From Cyanophora paradoxa (Eukaryota > Glaucocystophyceae > Cyanophorales > Cyanophoraceae): a stretch of 62,666 nucleotides of DNA. Both the position numbers and the translations under genes were made by a program. The stretch lies in assembly GCA_004431415.1 (NCBI GenBank), contig QPMI01000329.1:1-62666 (forward strand), written 5' to 3'. Positions 29,252 to 38,649 of this stretch are shown one piece after another; position 1 is the stretch's first letter, and every line of letters begins with the position of its first letter. Under the pieces are notes generated by a model. That model was given only the letters and a program-made list of their open reading frames with translations, ran no database searches and was not told the origin of the DNA.

Positions 29252-32200
29252 ACGAAACAGCAGGAAGGGAGCGCTGGGATTCGCCAGAGCACTCTGGCAG
29301 GTTTGCATGATAGGAAAGGGTGTTCGTTTTCCAGTTTCGAGGTTGGGTGCAGGGCTGCCACCATTGCCCCCCAAAATCTGACAGGGGTCCCCACCCACAG
29401 GAAACAGCAGGCAGGGAGCGCTGGGATTCGCCAGAGCACTCTGGCAGGTTTGCATGATAGGGAGGGGTGTAAGGTTTCTAGTTTCGAGGTTGGGTTCGGG
29501 GCTGCCCCCATTGCCCCCCAAATCTCACAGGGGTCCCCACCCACATGAAACAGCAGGCAGGGAACGCTGGAATTCGCAAGAGCACTCTTGCAAATTTGCA
29601 TGATAGGGAGGGGTGTTAGTTTTCTAGTTTCGAGGTTGGGTTCAGGGCTGCCCCCATTGCCCACCAAAATCTGACAGGGGTCCCCACCCACATGAAACAG
29701 CAGGAAGGGAGCGCTGGGATTCGCCAGAGCACTCTGGCAGGTTTGCATGATAGGGAGGTGTGTTCGTTTTCCAGTTTCGAGGTTGGGTGCAGGGCTGCCA
29801 CCATTGCCCCCCAAAATCTGACAGGGGTCCCCACCCACAGGAAACAGCAGGCAGGGAGCGATGGGATTCGCCAGAGCACTCTGGCAGGTTTGCATGATAG
29901 GGAGGGGTGTAAGGTTTCTAGTTTCGAGGTTGGGTTCGGGGCTGCCCCAATCGCCCCCCGAAATCTCACAGGGGTCCCCACCCACAGGAAACAGCAGGAA
30001 GGGAGCGCTGGGATTCGCCAGAGCACTCTGGCAGGTCTTCATGATAGGGAGGGGTATAAGTTTTCTAGTTTCGAGGTTGGGTTTGGGGCTGCCCCCATTG
30101 CCCCCCGAAATCACACAGGGGTCCCAACCCACAGGAAACAGCAGGCAGGGAACGCTGGGATTCGCCAGAGCACTCTGGCAGGTCTGCATGATACGGAGGG
30201 GTGTTAATTTTCTAGTTTCGAGGTTGGGTTTGGGGCTGCCCCCATTGCCCCCCAAAATCTGACAGGGGTCCCCACCCACACGAAACAGCAGGCAGGGAGC
30301 GCTGGGATTCGCCAGAGCACTCTGGCAGGTTTGCATGATAGGAAAGGGTGTTGGTTTTCCAGTTTCGAGGTTGGGTGCGGGGCTGCCACCATTGCCCCCC
30401 AAAATCTCACAGGGGTCTCCACCCACACAAAACAGCAGGCAGGGAGTGCTGGGATTCACCAGAGCACTCTGGCAAATTTGCATGATAGGGAGGGGTGTTA
30501 ATTTTCTAGTTTCGAGGTGGGGTTCGGGGCTGCCCCAATCGCCCCCCGAAGTCTCACAGGGGTCCCCACCCACAGGAAACAGCAGGAAGGGAGCGCTGGG
30601 ATTCGCCAGAGCACTCTGGCAAATTTGCATGATAGGGAGGGGTGTAAGTTTTCTAGTTTCGAGGTTGGGTTCGGGGCTGCCCCCATTGCCCCCCGAAATC
30701 ACACAGGGGTCCCCACCCACAGGAAACAGCAGGCAGGGAGCGCTGGGATTCTCCAGAGCACTCTGGCAGGTTTGCATGATAGGGAGGGGTGTTAAGTTTC
30801 TAGTTTCGAGGTGGGGTTCGGGGCTGCCCCAATCGCCCCCCGAAATCTCACAGGGGTCCCCACCCACAGGAAACAGCAGGAAGGGAGCGCTGGGATTCGC
30901 CAGAGCACTCTGGCAGGTCTGCATGATAAGGAGGGGTGTAAGTTTTCTAGTTTCGAGGTTGGGTTCGGGGCTGCCCCCATTGCCCCCCAAATCTCACAGG
31001 GGTCCCCACCCACAGGAAACAGCAGGCAGGGAGCGCTGGGATTCGCCAGAGCACTCTGGCAGGTCTGCATGATAGGGAGGGGTGTAAGTTTTCTAGTTTC
31101 GAGGTTGGGTTTGGGGCTGCCCCCATTGCCCCCCCAAATCTCACAGGGGTCCCCACCCACACAAAACAGCAGGCAGGGAGTGCTGGGATTCGCCAGAGCA
31201 CTCTGGCAGGTTTTCATGATAGGGAGGGGTGTTAGGTTTCTAGTTTCGAGGTTGGGTTCGGGGCTGCCCCAATCGCCCCCCGAAATCTCACAGGGGTCCC
31301 CACGCACAGGAAACAGCAGGAAGGGAGCGCTGGGATTCGCCAGAGCACTCTGGCAGGTCTGCATGATAGGGAGGGGTGTAAGTTTTCTAGTTTCGAGGTT
31401 GGTTTGCATGATAGGAAAGGGTGTTCGTTTTCCAGTTTCAAGGTTGGGTGCAGGGCTGCCACCATTGCCCCCCAAAATCACACAGGGGTCCCCACCCACA
31501 GGAAACAGCAGGCAGGGAGTGCTGGGATTCGCCAGAGCACTCTGGCAGGTTTGCATGATAGGGAGGGGTGTAAGTTTTCTAGTTTCGAGGTTGGGTTTGG
31601 GGCTGCCCCCATTGCCCCCCAAAATCTGACAGGGGTCCCCACCCACACGAAACAGCAGGCAGGGAGCGCTGGGATTCGCCAGAGCACTCTGGCAGGTCTG
31701 CATGATAGGGAGGGGTGTAAGTTTTCTAGTTTCGAGGTTGGGTTCGGGGCTGCCCCCATTGCCCACCAAAATCTGACAGGGGTCCCCACCCACAGGAAAC
31801 AGCAGGAAGGGAGCCCTGGGATTCGCCAGAGCACTCTGGCAGGTTTGCATGATAGGAAAGGGTGTTCGTTTTCCAGTTTCGAGGTTGGGTGCAGGGCTGC
31901 CACCATTGCCCCCCAAAATCTGACAGGGTGAGATTTCGGGGGGCGATGGGGGCAGCCCCAAACCCAACCTCGAAACTAGAGAACTAACACCCCTCCCTAT
32001 CATGCAAACCTGCCAGAGTGCTCTGGTGAATCCCAGCGCTCCCTTCCTGCTGTTTTGTGTTGGTGGGGACCCCTGTGAGATTTTGGGGGGCGATGGGGGC
32101 AGCCCCGAACCCAACCTCGAAACTAGAGAACTAACACCCCTCCCTATCATGCAAACCTGCCAGAGTGCTCTGGCAAATCCCAGCGCTCCCTTCCTGCTGT

Positions 32201-33099
32201 TTTGTGTGGGTGGGGACCCCTGTGAGATTTTGGGGGGCGATCGGGGCCACCCCGAACCCAACCTTGAAACTAGAAAACTAACACCCCTCCCTATCATGCA
32301 AACCTGCCAGAGTGCTCTGGTGAATCCCAGCGCTCCCTTCCTGCTGTTTTGTGTGGGTGGGGACCCCTGTGAGATTTTGGGGGGCGATCGGGGCCACCCC
32401 GAACCCAACCTCGAAACTAGAAAACTAACACCCCTCCCTATCATGCAAACCTGCCAGAGTGCTCTGGCAAATCCCAGCGCTCCCTGCCTGCTGTTTCGTG
32501 TGGGTGGGCACCCCTGTGAGATTTCGGGGGTCGATTGGGGCCGCCCCGAACACAACCTCGAAACTAGAGAACTAACACCCCTACCTATCATGCAAACCTG
32601 CCAGAGTGCTCTGGCGAATCCCAGTGCTCCCTGCCTGCTGTTTTGTGTGGGTGGGGACCCATCAGGGCAGCCCCAAACCCAACCTCCAAACTAGAAAACT
32701 AACACCCCTCCCTATCATGCAAACCTGCCAGAGTGCTCTGGCGAATCCCAGAGCTCCCTTCCTGCTGTTTGGTGTGGGTGGGGACCCCTGTGAGATTTCG
32801 GGGGGCCCCCGAAATCTCACAGGGGTCCCCACCCACACAAAACAGCAGGCAGGGAGCGCTGGGATTCGCCAGAGCACTCTGGCAGGTTTGCATGATAGGG
32901 AGGGGTGTTAGTTTTCTAGTTTCGAGGTTGGGTTTGGGGCTGCCCTGATCGCCCTGTGAGATTTTGGGGGGCAATCGGGGCAGCCCTGAACCCAACCTCG
33001 AAACCAGAAAACTAACACCCCTCCCTATCATGCAAACCTGCCAGAGTGCTCTGGCGAATCCCAGCGCTCCCTGCCTGCTGTTTGATGTGGGTGGGAAAG
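29252..33099. repeat. 147-bp satellite array with several orientation switches
   Basis: Reverse at 29252-31927, forward at 31928-32811, reverse at 32812-32953, forward at 32954-33099. The 32811 switch is a near-perfect head-to-head joint (GATTTCGGGGGGCCCCCGAAATC). Monomers at 31.9-32.6 kb carry GATTTTGGGGGGCGAT variants. A 583-aa and a 599-aa ORF here are satellite translations only. Confidence 0.92.
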
Positions 33100-33468
33100 T
33101 TGACCTGAAACTCTGCAGCCACCACCAATAAATGCTCCTCCTGATCTCACAGTTACAGCAGCAGTGTTTTTATCATAATCAAGGGCTTTCAGATCAACAC
33201 TGTAAGCATCAGGACCTCCATTTGTAGGCTGAAAGAAGTTAGCATTTGTGACAAGCAGTCGAGTTGTTTTAACCACACCAGAATTCTTATCAGCTCTCAG
33301 CTCTTTAACTCGAATAATCGAATTTTTATCAAAGGAGTTACCATTGGAGTTGGGTCTCTCTGTGGATTCTAAACCACGAACCTCATCATTTACTTCATGC
33401 TGGCGAAAATGCATTGCAGGGGATCCAAGGGAATATATAGGCAGTTGAACTCGATTATATTCACCCAT
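33100..33468 (-). pseudogene. Viral-type protein of unknown function, C-terminally truncated
   Basis: About 123 residues beginning MGEYNRVQLPIYSLGSPAM, before satellite sequence cuts the gene. It has a mixed beta-rich composition ending in a Gly-rich patch (GGAFIGGGC). I recognise no domain. It is co-oriented with, and just downstream of, the 101-aa gene and the fibre-like gene, with short AT-rich spacers as in compact virus genomes. A virion or tail-like structural role is inferred from neighbours only. The phrase FRQHEVNDEV resembles FRQHLPAHYL near the start of the fibre gene, perhaps a shared attachment segment. Confidence 0.55.
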
Positions 33469-33507
33469 TGCTTCTTTTACTAAGAAGGAAAGAAAAATAA
33501 ACTACCA

Positions 33508-33813
33508 TCAAGCCAAAGTGATTAAATTCGATCCAAGGGATTGGTAAACAGTTGAAAGAACTTGCAGGTTGGATGTCATTGCTTTAATGTTGTTATCACA
33601 CTCATTGTATTTAGCAACAGGGTCACCATATGCAGCTTGAGCAAGGACATTAACCAAGAGGTTTTTATACTCATTTACAACTGGTGAGAGCTTGTTAGTT
33701 TGCTGAATCGTTTTTTCAACTGTTTGTAATGCGTTTACAAGGGTGATTGTATCAAAAGAAAGCGCAACAGGCTCAGTAGAATAGGTGGTTCCACCAAGAG
33801 GATAGGTCGCCAT
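33508..33813 (-). CDS. Viral-type small protein, 101 aa
   Basis: Complete frame MATYPLGGTTYSTEP... with a heptad-like helical middle (VNALQTVEKTIQQTNKL) suggesting a coiled coil. Function unknown. It lies 3 bp downstream of the fibre-like gene in the same orientation, so it is probably co-transcribed and might be an assembly partner, such as a trimerising or chaperone protein (inference). Confidence 0.55.
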   Translation of the reverse strand: MATYPLGGTTYSTEPVALSFDTITLVNALQTVEKTIQQTNKLSPVVNEYKNLLVNVLAQAAYGDPVAKYNECDNNIKAMTSNLQVLSTVYQSLGSNLITLA

Positions 33814-33816
33814 TTA

Positions 33817-35507
33817 TTATACTGTGACATTTTTAATTTGATCTATTTGACTTTGGAGATTTTCACATGTTTGTGTTAAATCTTTGCATTTCTGGGATAA
33901 CTCCTTCACTGCTTCAATGAGAACCGGAATTAAACCTGTGTATGCAAGGGTTAAATAATTTTCGTGATTTTTACCTACTACTTCTGGTATGACTTTTTCG
34001 ACATCTTGCGCAATCAAACCTAAATTTACTTTCTGTTTTTCATCACCAATCTTTTTATAACTCACACCCTGTAATTTTTCAATTGCTGAAAGGGCGCCGG
34101 TAATATTTCTTATATCTGTTTTATATCTACGGTCGCTTCCTTGTGTAAGCCATCCCCAAAAGTAAGCGTTACCATCATTATAAAAAGCTTGCATTGTTAT
34201 ATCGATTCCATTTCTAAAATGGATCATTTCGTAACCATAACCTTTAATGTATGTAGTTGATGATGAACCGAAATAAACTCTCCCATTACCTTCATCTGAT
34301 GTTATCCAAGTTCCGGTTGCCCAAGTTGTGCGAGCATCTTTACTAAAAACGTTATCCCAACTTATAAAACCATTTGCTGGTGCTGTTCTTCCTTTTTCTT
34401 TTGTCCATCCAATCATATCAATGTGACATCTCCCTTTTCTTGCAACAAATCTTACATGGGAGAATGTATCACAATGGAAAGAAGTCCATGTTAAGCCATC
34501 ATGCCAATCTGAATCGTAATTATTTGAAACGGCTTGGTAACAATTTACCCTCATAATGTGATGCCACCTCCCACTTCGATAGCCTCCAATATCGAAATAT
34601 CTGCAATTTGTCCAACACATATACTGAACATGACATGTTTTCATATTGGCTGGGACTTCAATTTGTGCATAATCTGAACTTGTTTGATCATCTACATTGT
34701 TGCTATAAAATCCATCAATGGGATTAGTGTAAGAAGGAACCCAACCTCCTGTCCAAGATCCAACATAATAAAGACTGTAACTACCATGTCCACTCCAAGT
34801 ATCAAAACCTGTAATGTTTCCAATCGAATTGGTGACATCTGTTAATGATAGATAGGATGTAGGTATATTTGGCTTACTGTACACATTATTCCAATGAATA
34901 TAACCAGTGTGACCACCATAGCTATGCCCAACCCATATTTTCATGAAACTAATACCCATAATGTGAACCCTTCCAATTCTTGCTTGAATTCGAATTCTTA
35001 CAAATCGGTTTCCTAGGAAGATGGGGACATTATTCACACCACTATGGTTATCATTTGCAGACCCTGCATAAGGGTGATAATTGTTGACAGTTGTTATGAA
35101 AATCGCATTGCCTTGTCGATTAATTCCCCAAATCTCGAAAATTCGTGTGTTGCCCCATGGTAAATGAGTCAGAAATGCTGACCCTGTGTGTAATCCATCG
35201 GGTATATTGTATTCAATCCAAGCGGAGAGGTTTGGTCATCCACTTCATTATTGTATGCATGCCCACCATAATTAAAATAGGGTTCCCAAGCTGAACCATA
35301 ACCGAAATTCCAACCTCCAGAATAATTATATGGAGAACTACCTGCAACATATGCATCATTTGAGTGAAGCTTAGGAACAGCGTTGCCATTTATTTGGAGA
35401 TTTGTAGTAGCATTTATAGTGGTTGCTGTAATGGTATTATTTAAATCAGCAGCGCCCTGTTCGCCAGGTAAATAATGTGCAGGAAGATGTTGACGAAAAT
35501 GTGTCAA
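33817..35507 (-). CDS. Fibre-like protein with C-terminal peptidase S74 chaperone domain, one frameshift
   Basis: The C-terminal part (33817-35037, open through to about 35225) ends in an intramolecular chaperone/S74 auto-processing domain. It has GSDRRYKTDIRN with the expected Ser301-Asp and Lys306, then GLIAQDVEKVIPEVV, YTGLIPVLIEAVKEL and a coiled-coil tail. Such domains trimerise phage and viral fibres and cut themselves off at the Ser. The N-terminal part (35225-35507) is in another frame; a one-base shift near 35225 rejoins them. A Trp/Gly/Tyr-rich module with NNxVDDQTS occurs on both sides of the shift, showing an internal duplication and confirming the join. It probably encodes a host-attachment fibre of a virus. 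The 5' end near 35460-35507 may already be foreign sequence. Confidence 0.72.
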
Positions 35508-35594
35508 ATGAAACCAACTCTGGGTACTTGGCTCGGGATAAAAGAGTGTATACTAAGCAGGAGCTCATGCAACTTCGCCCTAGGGAGGGAACAG
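35460..35594 (+). pseudogene. Short coding fragment with an eIF4E-binding-like motif
   Basis: A rightward frame of about 40 residues includes DVDENVSNETNSGYLARDK followed by RVYTKQELMQLRP. YTKQELM fits the Y-x4-L-hydrophobic eIF4E-binding motif, as in 4E-T-type proteins. It is too short for a firm call, and its left side overlaps the start of the leftward fibre gene. Possibly a captured cellular exon. Confidence 0.3.
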
Positions 35595-36047
35595 TGCCAC
35601 CCACACAAAACAGCAGGAGGAACAGAGCGCTGGAATTCGCCAGAGCACTCTGGCAGGTTTGCATGATAGGGAGGGGTGTTAGTTTTCTAGTTTCAAGGTT
35701 GGGTGCGGGGCTGCCCCGATTGCCCCCCGAAATCTCACAGGGGTCCCCACCCACACGAAACAGCAGGCAGGGGGCGCTGGGATCCGCCAGAGCACTCTGG
35801 CAGGTTTGCATGATAGGGAGGGGTGTTAGTTTTCTAGTTTCGAGGTTGGGTTCGGGGCTGCCCCGATCGCCCCCCGAAATCTCACAGGGGTCCCCACCCA
35901 CACGAAACAGCAGGAAGGGAGCCCTGGGATTCGCCCCAGCACTCTGGCAGGTTTGCATGATAGGGAGGGGTGTTAGTTTTCTAGGTTCGAGGTTGGGTTC
36001 AGGGCTGCCCCGATTGCCCCCCGAAATCTCACAGGGGTCCCCACCCT
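35595..36047 (-). repeat. 147-bp satellite, reverse orientation, three monomers
   Basis: Three monomers with the usual palindromes. Both edges are abrupt (ACAGTGCC/ACCCACAC at left, CCCCACCC/TTCGGAATTC at right). Confidence 0.9.
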
Positions 36048-36400
36048 TCGGAATTCGAGTAATTCCCTACACAGTCAACTTTCCAGCTTTGCTAGTCCAT
36101 CATATGACAGATCGCTATGGTCGTTTTGTTGACGCAAATGGAGTTTATGAGCAGTACAGAAACCTCACCAATGTCCAAGGACGTTTCATTGCCCCTTTCC
36201 TAGAGGATTTCAAAGAGTCGCTGCCATTTGCCCAAAATGATACTTCGCAAGGATGTAACTTGCCGCAATACTTCAGACGTTCTATTGGTGGCGAAAAAGT
36301 ACCAATTTTTTATTTTCAAGGACTTTCACATGATGTGGGCCTCTTTCCGTACTGGAGTCATTTACAGTATGTTCTTGGAGAAATCTTTTGTTTTTTTTAA
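36048..36400 (+). pseudogene. Unassigned coding fragment, about 117 residues
   Basis: An open frame, continuous with the satellite upstream, reads like genuine protein: VIPYTVNFPALLVHHMTDRY, then YEQYRNLTNVQGRFIAPFLED, a C/N/Q-rich loop, KVPIFYFQGLSHDVGLFPYW, ending in a Phe run and a stop. No family recognised. It has no start of its own, so it is a truncated gene or exon. Confidence 0.4.
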
Positions 36401-36479
36401 TACAATCAACATAATATGATTTAAATAGAAGGAGTCTCTGGGGAAGGCCAGCATCCCCCTGGATGTTTCCTAGAAATCT
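36401..36479. other. Short unique spacer
   Basis: 79 bp, AT-rich at first and then mixed, between the unassigned fragment and the diverged satellite. No feature seen. Confidence 0.4.
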
Positions 36480-36838
36480 TTCTTACCAACTCTGTTCTGC
36501 TCCATCCCTTACTCTCCCCGTGAAATCTCATACGGGTCCCCACCCTCACTTTTGGACAGGCAGGGTGGTGCTGGCGTTCCCCAGAGCCTCCCTGGGGTTG
36601 GTTGGTGGGAAGAGTGTTGCTCTTCTAGTTTCGTGCTTGGGGCTGAGGCTCCCCAACACCGCCCCCTGAAATCTCATACGGGTCCTCACACTCGCATATG
36701 GACAGGGAGGGCGGTGCTGGCGTTCCCCAGAGCATCCCTCTGGGTTGGTTGGGTGGAATGAGTGTTGTTTTTCTAGTTTCGTGCTTGTGGCTGGGGCTCC
36801 CCAACACCACCCCCTGAAATCTCATACGGGAGGGGCGC
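36480..36838 (-). repeat. Diverged satellite subfamily
   Basis: About two and a half monomers recognisably related to the 147-bp unit in reverse orientation, but with consistent differences: CTCATACGGGTCC, GACAGG(C/G)AGGG, GGTGCTGGCGTTCCCCAGAGC and TAGTTTCGTGCTTG. A single piece of the same subfamily appears near 48808-48860. Confidence 0.75.
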
Positions 36839-36973
36839 CATTGTTTGAATACTCCAGGCTTCCACGCCCATCTTGGTCATAAGAAAGTACAAGGCCAATG
36901 TCACAAATCTCAGAAACAACTCTGCTCAAGGGAACAAATCGAGCAAGTTTGAGACCAAGAGGCACTGTTGTGT
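36839..36973 (-). pseudogene. Unassigned coding fragment, about 45 residues
   Basis: An uninterrupted leftward frame reads TTVPLGLKLARFVPLSRVV, then EICDIGLVLSYDQDGRGSL, with both ends in satellite. It looks like real protein but is too short to place. Confidence 0.3.
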
Positions 36974-38194
36974 GAGATTTGGGGGGGCGATCGGAGCAGC
37001 TCCTTTCCTGCTGTTTCGTGTGGGTGGGGACCCCTGTCAGATTTCCGGGGGCGATCGGGGCGGCCCAAACCCAACCTCGAAACTAGAATACTAACACCCC
37101 TTCCTATCATGCAAACCTGCACAGGGGTCCCCACCCACACGAAACAGCAGGCAGGGAGTGCTGGGATTCGCCAGAGCACTCTGGCAGGTTTGCATGATAG
37201 GGAGGGGTGTTAGTTTTCTAGTTTCGAGGTTGGGTTTGGGGCTGCCCCGATCGCCCCCCAAAATCTCACAGGGGTCTCCACCCACACGAAACAGCAGGCG
37301 GGGAGCGCTGGGATTCGCCAGAGCACTCTGGCAGGTTTGCATGATAGGGAGGGGTGTTAGTTTTCTAGTTTCAAGGTTGGGTGCGGGGCTGCCCCGATTG
37401 CCCCCCGAAATTTCACAGGGGTCCCCACCCACACGAAACAGCAGGAACGGAGCGCTGGGATCCGCCAGAGCACTCTGGCAGGTTTGCATGATAGGGAGGG
37501 GTGTTAGTTTTCTAGTTTCGGGGTTGGGTTCGGGGTGGCCCCGATCGCCCCCTGAAATCTCACAGGGGTCCCCACCCACACGAAACAGCAGGCAGGGGGC
37601 GCTGGGATTCGCCAGAGCACTCTGGCAGGTTTGCATGATAGGGAGGGGTGTTAGTTTTCTAGTTTCGAGGTTGGGTTTGGGGCTGCCCCCATCGCCCCCC
37701 GAAATCTCACAGGGGTCCCCACCCACACGAAACAGCAGGCAGGGAGCGCTGGGATCCGCCAGAGCACTCTGGCAGGTTTGCATGATAGGGAGGGGTGTTA
37801 GTTTTCTAGTTTCGGGGTTGGGTTCGGGGTGGCCCCGATCGCCCCCTGAACAGGGGTCCCCACCCACACCAAACAGCAGGAAGGGAGCACTGAGATTCCC
37901 CTGTGAGATTTCGGGGGCGATGGGGGCAGCCCTGAACCCAACCTCAAAACTAGAATACTAACACCCCTTCCTATCATGCAAACCTGCCAGAGTGCTCTGG
38001 CGAATCTCAGCGCTCCCTTCCTGCTGTTTCATGTGGGTGGGGACCCCTGTGAGATTTAGGGGGGTGATCGGGGCAGCCCCGAACCCAACCTCGAAACTAG
38101 AGAACTAACACCCCTTCCTATCATGCAAACCTGCCAGAGTGCTCTGGCAAATCCCAGCGCTCCCTGCTTGCTGATTGGTGTGGGTGGGGACCCC
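36974..38194. repeat. 147-bp satellite with two orientation switches
   Basis: Forward at 36974-37120, reverse at 37121-37895, forward at 37896-38194. The joints are CTGC/ACAGGGG and GATTCC/CCTGTGAG. Confidence 0.9.
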
Positions 38195-38346
38195 CCGAGC
38201 GCCTCCGCTCCGTCCGGCGAGCCGCGCCGCCGTCCCTGGCGCCTCCTCACCATCCACCAAGTCATGCCGCCAGGCCGCTGAGCTCCGAGGCTGAGCTCCG
38301 CCCGGCGAGCCAGGGCGCCCGGCCCGGCGGCAGCTGCGCGCCGCGC
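38195..38346. other. GC-rich non-satellite island
   Basis: About 150 bp, very GC-rich (CGAGCGCCTCCGCTCCGTCC ... GGCAGCTGCGCGCCGCGC), inserted between forward satellite monomers. Its composition matches the intron-containing gene 300 bp downstream, so it may be a detached 5' exon or promoter piece. I see no convincing frame. Confidence 0.35.
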
Positions 38347-38649
38347 CTGTGAGATTTCGGGGGGCGATGGTGGCAGCCCCGAACCCAACCCCGAAACTAG
38401 AAAACTTACACCCCTCCCTATCATGCAAACCTGCCAGAGTGCTCTGGCAAATCCCAGCACTCCCTGCCTGCTGTTTCCTGTGGGTGGGGACCCCTGTGAG
38501 ATTTCAGGGGGTTAGATTTCCAGGGGCAATGGGGGCAGCCCCGAACCCAAACTCAAAACTAGAAACCTAACACCCCTCCCTTTCATGCAAACCTGCCAGA
38601 GTGCTCTGGCGGATCCCAGCACTCCCTGCCTGCTGTTTCGTGTGGGTGG
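38347..38649 (+). repeat. 147-bp satellite, forward orientation
   Basis: Two monomers, the second with an internal rearrangement (GGGGGTTAGATTTCCAGGGGC). It runs directly into the first recognisable exon of the host gene. Confidence 0.88.

Noticed and set aside
29239-32591. 583-aa and 599-aa ORFs on the minus strand
   Set aside because: Same satellite repeats. One even changes to the opposite-orientation translation at an inversion joint.
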